From Streptomyces sp. NRRL B-1140 (lineage in GTDB: Bacteria; Actinomycetota; Actinomycetes; Streptomycetales; Streptomycetaceae): 52,882 nucleotides of DNA. This document shows positions 9,267 to 16,651 of the stretch, piece by piece. The position numbers and the translations under genes were made by a program. Where the stretch lies: NCBI RefSeq assembly GCF_001280065.1, contig NZ_LGEA01000116.1, forward strand, positions 1 through 52,882, given 5' to 3'. The notes below the pieces were generated by a model, which was not told the origin of the DNA, did no database searches, and saw nothing but the letters and a program-made list of their open reading frames with translations. Within the stretch, counting starts at the first letter, position 1. Each line of letters opens with the position of its first letter.

Positions 9267-10196
9267 CTATCCCCGCGTCAGCGACAGCAGGTCCCGCGCC
9301 GGACCGGTGGGGCGATGCCCTGTCGGCCATACCGCCCTCAGGTCCCGCGTCAGGGCGACCCCCTCCACCGGCACCGGCACCAGCCGCCGCATCGCGAGCT
9401 CCTCCCCCACCGCCAGTTCGCTCAGCACCGCCGGGCCCGCACCACTCACCGCCGCCGCCTTGACCGCCGTCGTGGACGACAGCTCGATCAGCGGCCGGGC
9501 CAGCCCGCCCAGCGCCGCGTCCAGCACCTGCCGAGTCCCCGAGCCCTTCTCTCGGAGGATCAACGGCGTCGACGCCAGCTCCGCCGCGGCCAGCGCCCTC
9601 CGTCGCCGGGCCCACGCGTGCCCCGGCGCGGTCACCACGATCAGCCGGTCATGGGCTATCACCGCGGAGTCGAGTCCGGCCGGCACCGACAGTCCCTCCA
9701 CGAACCCCAGATCCGCCTCGTCCGACAGCAGACGCTCCGCCACCACCGTCGAGTTCCCCGCGTGCAGCGACACCGCCGTGTCGGGCCGCTGCGCGCGCAG
9801 CGCGAGCAGCCAGCCGGGCAGCAGGTACTCCGCGATCGTCATGCTCGCGGCCACCCGCAGCCGGGAGTCGCGGCGCACGCGCAGCGCCTGCGCCCCCACG
9901 TCGAACGCCTCCGCCGCCTCCACGATCCGCCGCGCCCAGTCCGTCACCAGCGCACCGGCGTCCGTGAGCCGGGACCCGCGGGGTGAGCGGTCGACCAGCG
10001 CCACACCGAGCTGCCGCTCCATCGACCGGATGCGGCTGCTGGCCGCGGGCTGCGTGATGCCGAGCTCCCGCGCCGCCCCGCCGAGACTGCCGAGCCGCGC
10101 CACCGCCAGCAGCAGCTCCAGGGCGCCCAGATCCGGCACCCGGTGCGCCAGGGACCCGCCGGCCCCCGGCCCGGACTGCTCATCCGCGTTGCTCAT
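9267..10196 (-). CDS. LysR-family transcriptional regulator
   Basis: The 309-residue protein has a LysR winged helix-turn-helix at residues ~20-80 (LLLAVARLGSLGGAARELGITQPAASSRI, then LVDRSPRGSRLTDAG) and a periplasmic-binding-like effector domain from ~105. It is divergent from the TDT transporter gene across 70 bp, so the usual LysR logic suggests it controls that transporter and itself. No clear T-N11-A dyad was pinned down in the gap. The start is the ATG at 10196. Confidence 0.9.
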   Translation of the reverse strand: MSNADEQSGPGAGGSLAHRVPDLGALELLLAVARLGSLGGAARELGITQPAASSRIRSMERQLGVALVDRSPRGSRLTDAGALVTDWARRIVEAAEAFDVGAQALRVRRDSRLRVAASMTIAEYLLPGWLLALRAQRPDTAVSLHAGNSTVVAERLLSDEADLGFVEGLSVPAGLDSAVIAHDRLIVVTAPGHAWARRRRALAAAELASTPLILREKGSGTRQVLDAALGGLARPLIELSSTTAVKAAAVSGAGPAVLSELAVGEELAMRRLVPVPVEGVALTRDLRAVWPTGHRPTGPARDLLSLTRG

Positions 10197-10266
10197 AAAC
10201 CCAGCTTATGTCGCCATAGAGGCATGGTCCCTGGTGGTGCGCTCGGCCCGGAACCATCGTGGGGTC

Positions 10267-11418
10267 ATGGTCACCGCAGCCCAGCCCCTCGTGTACCCGC
10301 TCTCCGTCCGTCATCTCGGACCCAACTGGTACGCCACGGTGATGGGCACCGCCGTCGTCGCCGGCGCGGGGGCCGCCCTGGCACCGCACGTCACAGGGCT
10401 GCGCGGCATGCTCGCGGCCGTCTGGGCGCTCTCGCTCGCGCTGCTCGTGACCCTGCTCGGCGCGCGGGCCGTGCACTGGACCCGGCACCGGGACCAGGCC
10501 CGCGCCCACCTCCTCGACCCGGCGACGGCGCCCTTCTACGGCTGCCTCGCCATGGCCCTGCTGGCGGTGGGCGGCGGCGCCCTCACCGTCGGCCGCGACT
10601 GGATCGGCCTGCGGGCGGCCGTGACGCTCGACGCGGTGCTGTTCACCGCGGGCACGCTGACCGGCCTCGCAGCGGCCGTCGCCGTGCCGTATCTGATGGC
10701 CGTACGCCACCGGGTCGAGCCGGGACAGGCCACGCCGGTCTGGCTGCTGCCGCTCGTCGCGCCCATGGTGTCGGCCGCCGTCGGGCCGCAGCTGGTGCCG
10801 CATCTGCCGCCCGGTCAGGCCCGCGAGACGCTGCTGCTCGTCTGCTTCGCGCTGTTCGGGCTCAGTCTGCTCGCGACCCTGGTCATGCTGCCGCTGGTCT
10901 TCGCCCGGACGCTCACCGGCGGGCCGCTGCCCCTCGCCCTCACCCCGACGCTGTTCCTGGTGCTCGGCCCGCTCGGGCAGTCCACCACCGCCGTCGGCGC
11001 CTTCGCGGACATCGCGCCCGGCGTCGTCCCGGCGCCGTACAGCGAGGGATTCGGGGTCCTCGCCGTGCTCTACGGCGTGCCGGTGATGGGGTTCGCCCTG
11101 CTGTGGGCCTGCCTGGCCGCCGTCCATGTGCTGCGCGCCCGGCGGCACGGGATGCGGTTCTCGATGACCTGGTGGTCGTTCACCTTCCCGGTCGGGACCT
11201 GTGTCACGGGCGCCGAGGCGCTGGGCCGGCACACCGGGCTCGTGGCCTACGCGGGCCCGGCGGTGCTGCTGTACGCGGTGCTGGTCGCGGCGTGGGGCAC
11301 GGCCGTCGCGGGCACCGTGCGCGGGCTGCTCAGGGGCGAGCTGCTCGCAGCGCCCGCTCCAGTACCCGTGGCGCCTCGGCCAGTGACGGTCCGTACCACG
11401 TCAGGTGCCGTCCGCTGA
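10267..11418 (+). CDS. TDT-family (tellurite-resistance/dicarboxylate) transporter
   Basis: This 383-residue integral membrane protein has about ten hydrophobic helices. The N-terminus, LGPNWYATVMGTAVVAGAG, and the later segments SFTFPVGTCVTGAEALG and GPLGQSTTAVGAF are typical of the TDT/SLAC1-like family (TehA, Mae1, sulfite exporters). It should move a small anion such as a C4-dicarboxylate, sulfite or chloride; the substrate is not clear. I chose the ATG at 10267 because a longer in-frame extension reads through the LysR regulator on the other strand. Its 3' end overlaps the convergent TroA-fold gene by 89 bp. Confidence 0.87.
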   Translation: MVTAAQPLVYPLSVRHLGPNWYATVMGTAVVAGAGAALAPHVTGLRGMLAAVWALSLALLVTLLGARAVHWTRHRDQARAHLLDPATAPFYGCLAMALLAVGGGALTVGRDWIGLRAAVTLDAVLFTAGTLTGLAAAVAVPYLMAVRHRVEPGQATPVWLLPLVAPMVSAAVGPQLVPHLPPGQARETLLLVCFALFGLSLLATLVMLPLVFARTLTGGPLPLALTPTLFLVLGPLGQSTTAVGAFADIAPGVVPAPYSEGFGVLAVLYGVPVMGFALLWACLAAVHVLRARRHGMRFSMTWWSFTFPVGTCVTGAEALGRHTGLVAYAGPAVLLYAVLVAAWGTAVAGTVRGLLRGELLAAPAPVPVAPRPVTVRTTSGAVR

Positions 11419-12049
11419 CGAGCGCGCAGGGCAGACCGGGGAAGGCCTCGGGGCCGTCGCCGGCGGTGAAACGGTACGGCTCGTCCGGTAGCACCACCAC
11501 GTCGGGTGCCGCGGCGCGGAGTTCCTCCAGCGGGACGCGCGGGTAGCGGTCGGGGTGCGTCGCGTGCACGTGGTCCACGCCGAGACGGGCGAGGACGTCT
11601 CCCGCGAAGGTGTCCCGGCCGAGGACCATCCACGGACGGCGCCAGACCGGTACCACGGCCGTCAGCCGTGTCGCGGGCTCCGGCAGGGCCGCCCAGGTCT
11701 CCTCCGCCTCGTCCAGCCAGCGCGGACGGGACGCCACCCGGCAGGCCTCCAGCACCCGGGCCAGCTCCCGGAAGGCCTGCGGCACGTCGCGGATCTCCGT
11801 CACCAGGACCCCGATGCCCGCCGCACGCAGAGCCGCCAGGTCGGGTGCGCGGTTCTCCTCCTCGTTGGCGATCACCAGATCGGGCGCGAGGGAGCGGATC
11901 CGGTCGGTCTTCGGATTCTTGGTGCCGCCGACGCGTACGACGTCCAGGTCCGGGGGGTGTGTGCACCAGTCGGTGGCACCGGCCAGGGTGCCGGGCGCGG
12001 AGCGGGCCACGGCCTCGGTCAGCGAGGGGACCAGCGAGACGACCCTCAC
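11330..12049 (-). CDS. TroA/BtuF-fold cobalamin-binding-like protein without a signal peptide
   Basis: The 239-residue product begins directly with MRVVSLVPSLTEAV, the first strand of the helical-backbone metal-receptor fold seen in BtuF/FecB-type binding proteins, and continues with IRSLAPDLVIANEEENR and the second-lobe motif APDVVVLPDEPYRF. It has no signal peptide, lipobox or neighbouring ABC permease, so it is likely cytoplasmic; its ligand is unknown. The GTG start overlaps the stop of the XRE-cupin gene by four bases, so the two are coupled. The 3' end overlaps the TDT transporter gene. Confidence 0.8.
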   Translation of the reverse strand: MRVVSLVPSLTEAVARSAPGTLAGATDWCTHPPDLDVVRVGGTKNPKTDRIRSLAPDLVIANEEENRAPDLAALRAAGIGVLVTEIRDVPQAFRELARVLEACRVASRPRWLDEAEETWAALPEPATRLTAVVPVWRRPWMVLGRDTFAGDVLARLGVDHVHATHPDRYPRVPLEELRAAAPDVVVLPDEPYRFTAGDGPEAFPGLPCALVSGRHLTWYGPSLAEAPRVLERALRAARP

Positions 12050-12615
12050 CGGCGTGGCCGGGCCCGGACCGCCTCGATGTGCTCCGCCACGGCGACGACG
12101 ATCACGCGGGTGTCCGATTCCGCCGCCCGCCAGCGATGCCGGACCCCACCGGTCAGGTACAGCGTGTCGCCACGGCCCAGGCGGTAGGCGCGGCCCTCCG
12201 CCTCGATCTCCACCGCGCCGTCGGCGACGTACATCAACTGGTCGTTGCGGTACTGGAATTCACGGCCGGCGTCATGGTCGCCGGTGAACTCGGAGGCGTG
12301 CATCTGGTGGTGGCCGCGGACCAGGGAGCGGGCCCGGGGCAGAGGCTGCGGCTCGAGGCCGTCGGCGCGGACGACGTCCACGCTGCACGCGGGGTCGGCT
12401 GCGGCGAGGAGCTCCACGGCCGTGGTGCGCAGGGCGTCGGCGACCTTCTCCAGGGAGCTGGTGCTGGGCCGCGCCCGGTCGTTCTCGATCTGGCTCAGGA
12501 ACGGGACCGACAGGCCGCTGCGGGCGGACACGACGGCGAGGGTGAGCTCGAGGGCACGGCGCCGCCTGCGCACGGCCGCGCCCACCCGAAGGGGTTGCTC
12601 TTTGTGGTCGCCCAT
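12046..12615 (-). CDS. XRE-family regulator with C-terminal cupin domain
   Basis: The 189-residue protein has an N-terminal helix-turn-helix (residues ~12-68; LTLAVVSARSGLSVPFLSQIENDRARPSTSSLEKVADAL) and a C-terminal cupin barrel (residues ~110-180; YVADGAVEIEAEGRAYRLGRGDTLYLTGGVRHRW). Such proteins sense small molecules through the cupin. I chose the ATG at 12615, with GGAGGGAG just upstream; an in-frame start 60 bases earlier would add a poorly conserved-looking tail. It is coupled to the TroA-fold gene downstream, so it may regulate that gene. Confidence 0.87.
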   Translation of the reverse strand: MGDHKEQPLRVGAAVRRRRRALELTLAVVSARSGLSVPFLSQIENDRARPSTSSLEKVADALRTTAVELLAAADPACSVDVVRADGLEPQPLPRARSLVRGHHQMHASEFTGDHDAGREFQYRNDQLMYVADGAVEIEAEGRAYRLGRGDTLYLTGGVRHRWRAAESDTRVIVVAVAEHIEAVRARPRR

Positions 12616-13059
12616 CGCTCCGGCTCCCTCCTTCGCCCGTCGATCCGCTCCCCGTGCGGCGGTGTCCCCGCGCACTGCTTCTGTTGAGTTGTCTGCACCC
12701 TACGCATGTTCGGCAAACCGTTTCAGGCGGCCGTCACATCGCTGTCATACGGGACACCTCGACACCTCACACTTCGCGCCAGGCGATCCGCCGCCGAAGG
12801 GGACGGGGCATGCGGCCCGCCCGCTGGGGGAACAGGCGGAGGGAGGGAGTTCAGGGGGTGGCGTAGCGCTCTGTGGTTGTCCGGATCCCGCTCGTGTGAT
12901 CGGGGCCGGGGTGGGACGCGGCGTGTCGCGCGTCCCACCCCGGAACCCTACTGCGGAGTCATCCTCCGCACCATGTCCGGGCGCTGCCCGAGCCAGTCGG
13001 CCGCGGCCTCAGTTCTCGTCGGAGCCGGTGCGGATCGGGTCGCCATGGCGTACGGCATG
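12616..13059. other. 444-bp divergent intergenic region with a long hairpin
   Basis: This stretch lies between the divergent XRE-cupin and exonuclease genes. Open frames exist but have no recognisable product or ribosome site. The notable element is a perfect 15-bp stem at 12906-12920 and 12929-12943 with an 8-base loop. Because no 3' end of a known gene lies nearby, the hairpin may end an unannotated short transcript or act in a leader. Confidence 0.6.
12906..12943. terminator. Perfect 15-bp hairpin, possible terminator of an unannotated transcript
   Basis: The arms 12906-12920 and 12929-12943 are exact inverted repeats around an 8-base loop. The hairpin sits about 115 bp before the exonuclease start. 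No T-run follows on either strand. Confidence 0.45.
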
Positions 13060-13989
13060 ATGCGTGGCGTGACCGGACGACTGATGCTCCTCGACACTGC
13101 CTCCCTGTACTTCCGCGCCTACTTCGGCGTTCCGGACTCGGTCCGGGCCCCGGACGGAACGCCGGTGAACGCCGTGCGCGGACTGCTCGACTTCATCGAC
13201 CGCCTGGTCAAGGACCACCGGCCGGACCTCCTCGTGGCGTGCATGGACGCCGACTGGCGGCCGCAGTGGCGGGTGGAGCTGATCCCGTCCTACAAGGCCC
13301 ACCGCGTCGCCGAGGAGCACGCGGTCGGCCCGGACGAGGAGGAGGTACCCGACACGCTGTCGCCGCAGGTGCCGGTGATCGAGGCGGTGCTGGACGCGGT
13401 GGGCATCGCGCGCGTGGGCGTCGCCGGGTACGAGGCGGACGACGTGATCGGCACGTTCACCGCCCGGGCGAAGGGGCCGGTGGACATCGTGACGGGCGAC
13501 CGCGACCTGTACCAGCTGGTGGACGACGCACGCGGGGTGCGCGTGCTGTACCCGCTGAAGGGCGTGGGCACACTGCAGCACACCGATGAGGCGGTGCTGC
13601 GTGAGAAGTATGGGGTCGACGGCAGCGGGTACGCGGATCTGGCCCTGCTGCGCGGCGACCCGAGCGACGGCCTGCCGGGCGTGCCGGGCATCGGAGAGAA
13701 GACGGCCGCCAAGCTGCTGGCCCAGTTCGGGGACCTGGCCGGGATCATGGCGGCGATCGAGGACCGGGGGGCGAAGCTGACGCCGACGCAGCGCAGGCGG
13801 CTCGACGAGGCGCGACCGTACCTGGCGGTCGCTCCGAAGGTGGTCCGGGTCGCGGACGACGTACCCCTGCCGGACGTCCCCACGGCCCTGCCGCGCACCC
13901 CTCGCGACCCGGCGGCCCTGGAGGCGCTGGCGGCCCGCTGGGGACTGGGCGGCTCCCTGGAGCGCCTGCTGACGACGCTCGCGGGCTGA
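13060..13989 (+). CDS. 5'-3' exonuclease (Pol I 5'-nuclease-domain family)
   Basis: The 309-residue product matches the stand-alone 5'-nuclease family related to the N-terminal domain of DNA polymerase I. Metal-binding acidic residues appear in LMLLDTASLYFRAYF, MDADWRPQWR, YEADDVIGTF and TGDRDLYQL. A helix-hairpin-helix follows (DGLPGVPGIGEKTAAKLLAQFG). It should remove RNA primers or flaps in the cytoplasm. Several starts lie close together (ATG 13045, 13057, 13060 and GTG 13069) and none has a strong ribosome site; 13060 is a working choice. It stands alone in its orientation, followed after 113 bp by the siderophore-reductase gene with its own iron box. Confidence 0.88.
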   Translation: MRGVTGRLMLLDTASLYFRAYFGVPDSVRAPDGTPVNAVRGLLDFIDRLVKDHRPDLLVACMDADWRPQWRVELIPSYKAHRVAEEHAVGPDEEEVPDTLSPQVPVIEAVLDAVGIARVGVAGYEADDVIGTFTARAKGPVDIVTGDRDLYQLVDDARGVRVLYPLKGVGTLQHTDEAVLREKYGVDGSGYADLALLRGDPSDGLPGVPGIGEKTAAKLLAQFGDLAGIMAAIEDRGAKLTPTQRRRLDEARPYLAVAPKVVRVADDVPLPDVPTALPRTPRDPAALEALAARWGLGGSLERLLTTLAG

Positions 13990-14065
13990 TCTTTCCTCAA
14001 GAGTTCGTAAGGGAACGCCGGGACCTTGCCGCACGAGAGGTGTGAAGTGAGAACAAGGTGCTAAC

Positions 14066-14084
14066 TTAGGTAACCCTAACTATG
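14066..14084 (+). promoter_or_regulatory. Iron box (DmdR/IdeR-type operator)
   Basis: The site begins TTAGGT and continues AACCCTAACT. It contains an exact TTAGG-N4-CCTAA dyad at 14066-14079 and agrees with about 12 of 19 positions of the actinobacterial iron box as I remember it. It lies 18 bases upstream of the siderophore-interacting protein start, where a bound DmdR1-Fe(II) repressor would block transcription. Confidence 0.75.
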
Positions 14085-14102
14085 TGAGACTGGGAGGTCC
14101 TC

Positions 14103-14945
14103 ATGGCAGAGCGACCGGGACGCCAGCCGCGCAGGGTCCACTCCGCGCAGGTCGTCCGCACCGAGCGGCTGACCCCGCACATGCAGCGCGTGGTGCTCGG
14201 CGGTGAGGGCCTCGCCGACTTCGCGGCCGGCACGTGCACCGACCACTACGTGAAGCTGCTGTTCCCGCCGGTGGGCGTCACCTATCCCGAGCCTTTCGAC
14301 CTGGATCGCGTGCGTGCCGAGCTGCCGCGCGAACAGTGGCCGGTGACCCGGACCTACACGGTCCGTCAGTGGGACGCCGAGCACCGCGAACTGACGCTGG
14401 ACTTCGTCATCCACGGTGACGAGGGCCTCGCCGGCCCGTGGGCCGTGCGGGTCCGGCCGGGTGAGACCGTGCGCTTCATGGGACCCGGTGGGGCGTACGC
14501 GCCCGACCCCGGTGCCGACTGGCACCTGCTCGCGGGGGACGAGAGCGCGCTGCCCGCGATCGCCCGCGCCCTGGAGGCGCTGCCGCGCGGCGCCCGGGCC
14601 TACGCCTTCGTGGAGATCTCCGGTCCCGAGGAGGAGCTGAAGATCGACGCGGACGTGGAGGTCGTCTGGCTGCACCGCGGGGCCCGGCCCCTCGGCGAGG
14701 CGCTGGTCGAGGCCGTGCGGAACCTGGAGTTCCCCGAGGGCCGTGTGCACGCCTTCGTCCACGGCGAGGCCCACTTCGTCAAGCAGCTGCGCCATCTCCT
14801 CCGCGTCGAGCGCCACATCCCGCGCGAGGCCCTGTCGATCTCCGGCTACTGGCGCCGCGGCCACAACGAGGACGGCTGGCAGGCGTCGAAGCGCGAGTGG
14901 AACGCCCGGATCGAGGCGGAGCAGGAGAGCGTGTCGGCGGCCTGA
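14103..14945 (+). CDS. Siderophore-interacting FAD-binding reductase (SIP family)
   Basis: The 280-residue protein is a ViuB/YqjH-type reductase. The N-terminal FAD-binding beta-barrel includes TRTYTVRQWD near residue 82, with the flavin-contacting Arg-x-Tyr-x-x-Arg pattern, and a C-terminal NAD(P)H-binding domain begins with LLAGDESALPAIARAL. It ends with the SIP signature SGYWRRGHNEDGW. It reduces ferric siderophores in the cytoplasm to release iron. The ATG at 14103 follows GGGAGG at ideal spacing. The iron box just upstream indicates iron repression. No siderophore synthesis genes are adjacent. Confidence 0.93.
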   Translation: MAERPGRQPRRVHSAQVVRTERLTPHMQRVVLGGEGLADFAAGTCTDHYVKLLFPPVGVTYPEPFDLDRVRAELPREQWPVTRTYTVRQWDAEHRELTLDFVIHGDEGLAGPWAVRVRPGETVRFMGPGGAYAPDPGADWHLLAGDESALPAIARALEALPRGARAYAFVEISGPEEELKIDADVEVVWLHRGARPLGEALVEAVRNLEFPEGRVHAFVHGEAHFVKQLRHLLRVERHIPREALSISGYWRRGHNEDGWQASKREWNARIEAEQESVSAA

Positions 14946-14987
14946 GGCCGGACGAGCGGCCGGCGGCCGAGGGCGCGGGCCGCCGCC

Positions 14988-15569
14988 TCAGTCCCCCCGC
15001 ACCCGGGCGTGCAGATGCATGTCGTGCCATCCGTCCGGCTGCATGACCGCACTGCGCTTGGTGCCCTCCAGGCCGAAGCCGGTCCTGGCGGCGACGCGGC
15101 AGGACGCCTCGTTGCGCACCGCGTGCAGGAGCTCCAGGCGGTGGAAGCCGGTCTCGTCGAGGGCCCAGCGGGTGAGCGCGGTCGTGGCACGGGCTGCCAC
15201 GCCCCGGCCCCGGGCCGCGGGCACGGTCCAGTACGCCACCTCCGCCGTCCCGTCGTCGAGCCGGAGCTCACGCAGCGCCACCCGGCCCACCAGCGCGCCG
15301 GACTCCGCGTCGGCCACGGCCCAGTGCGCCTCCCGCTCGCCCTCCCACGCCTGGCGCCACGCGCGGATCCAGTCACCGACCTCCGCGACGGAGTCGGCGG
15401 ACCGGGCGTGCCACTGGTGCATCACCGGGTCCTGGAAGACCTCGTACACCGCGGGCGCGTCCCCCTCCCGCCACGGGCGCAGGACGAGTCCGCCGTCGGC
15501 GCGGAGAGTGGGCTGGGGGCGGCCCGCGAGGGCCCCGGCGCTCAGAACAGGGCTGACGAGAAACGGCAT
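14988..15569 (-). CDS. GNAT-family N-acetyltransferase (RimJ/RimL-like)
   Basis: The 193-residue product begins its domain at LVLRPWREGDAPAVYEVF and has the acetyl-CoA-binding loop VPAARGRGVAARATTALTRWAL, followed by HRLELLHAVRNEASCRVAARTGFGLEGT, the standard C-terminal GNAT segment. The substrate may be an N-terminus of a ribosomal or other protein, or a small amine; sequence does not tell. It converges on the siderophore-reductase gene. A GC-rich imperfect dyad (14942-14948 with 14985-14991) overlaps the stop. Confidence 0.88.
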   Translation of the reverse strand: MPFLVSPVLSAGALAGRPQPTLRADGGLVLRPWREGDAPAVYEVFQDPVMHQWHARSADSVAEVGDWIRAWRQAWEGEREAHWAVADAESGALVGRVALRELRLDDGTAEVAYWTVPAARGRGVAARATTALTRWALDETGFHRLELLHAVRNEASCRVAARTGFGLEGTKRSAVMQPDGWHDMHLHARVRGD

Positions 15570-15649
15570 ACCCGCATCCTGGCAAGTACTCGTCGGGCGG
15601 TCCCAGTGGTTTTCCGCTCCGCCGCACCGGCCTCGTACGCTGGGCCGCG

Positions 15650-16651
15650 ATGAGACGCAAGACCCGCATCCCGCCCTCTCCCCTGCCGCAGCGCCGGGGC
15701 GTGGACCCGGTGCGGGTGCGGCTGCCCGCCACCGGCGCCTGGGGGACGGTGCGCGAACACCTGGTGGAGCGGCTCTCCGGGGCGGGCGCCGGAGTCGTCG
15801 AGGGCATGTTCGACGCGGGCCAAATCGTCGGGGCGGACGGACGGCCCGTCGCGGCGGACGCCCCCTTCGAGCCCGGGAAGTTCGTGTGGTTCCACCGGGA
15901 CCTGCCCGACGAGGTACCGGTGCCCTTCCCGCTGGAGGTCGTGCACCGGGACGAGCACATCGTCGTCGTCGACAAGCCCCACTTCCTCGCCACCACCCCG
16001 CGCGGCGGCCACGTCGCCGAGACGGCGCTGGCCCGGCTCCGCCGCGAGCTGGACGTTCCGACGCTCAGCGCCGCGCACCGGCTCGACCGGCTCACCGCGG
16101 GACTCGTGCTCTTCACGGTGCGCCCCGAGGAGCGCGGCGCCTACCAGACGCTGTTCCGCGACCGCCGGGTCCGCAAGGAGTACGAGGCCGTCGCCCCCTT
16201 CGCCGCCGGCCTCACCCTGCCCCGGACGGTTCGCAGCCGGATCGTGAAGGATCGCGGAGTGCTCACCGCCCGGGAGGTCCCCGGCGAGCCCAACGCCGTG
16301 AGCCGCGTCGAGCTCGTCGAGCACCGCGACCGGCCTGGCGAGGAGGACGGATCCGGTGGGCTCGCCCGGTACCGGCTCGCCCCCGCCACCGGGCAGACGC
16401 ACCAGCTGCGCGTCCACATGACCGCACTGGGGGTACCGATCCTCGGTGACCCTCTCTACCCGCAGGTGACCGCCCCCGTACCGGCCGGTGATTTCCGCCG
16501 GCCGCTGCAACTGCTGGCACGCTCACTGGAGTTCACCGACCCGGTCACGGGCGAGGAGCACCGGTTCCGCAGCGGCCGCACCCTCGCGGCCTGGGCCTCG
16601 TACGACCGGTGGGCCGCCGGGACGTACGACGACCCGTCAGACGGTCAGTAG
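15650..16651 (+). CDS. RluA-family pseudouridine synthase
   Basis: This 333-residue enzyme has the family signature HRLDRLTAG at residues 143-151, with the catalytic Asp146. Before it comes VVVDKPHFLATTPRG, and after it the uridine-binding block RLAPATGQTHQLRVHMTALGVPILGDPLYP. It isomerises uridine in rRNA or tRNA; the exact target is unknown. The N-terminus is short of a clear S4 domain. Its 3' end overlaps that of the conservon P450 gene by 7 bp. It starts at ATG 15650, 80 bp from the divergent acetyltransferase. Confidence 0.9.
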   Translation: MRRKTRIPPSPLPQRRGVDPVRVRLPATGAWGTVREHLVERLSGAGAGVVEGMFDAGQIVGADGRPVAADAPFEPGKFVWFHRDLPDEVPVPFPLEVVHRDEHIVVVDKPHFLATTPRGGHVAETALARLRRELDVPTLSAAHRLDRLTAGLVLFTVRPEERGAYQTLFRDRRVRKEYEAVAPFAAGLTLPRTVRSRIVKDRGVLTAREVPGEPNAVSRVELVEHRDRPGEEDGSGGLARYRLAPATGQTHQLRVHMTALGVPILGDPLYPQVTAPVPAGDFRRPLQLLARSLEFTDPVTGEEHRFRSGRTLAAWASYDRWAAGTYDDPSDGQ

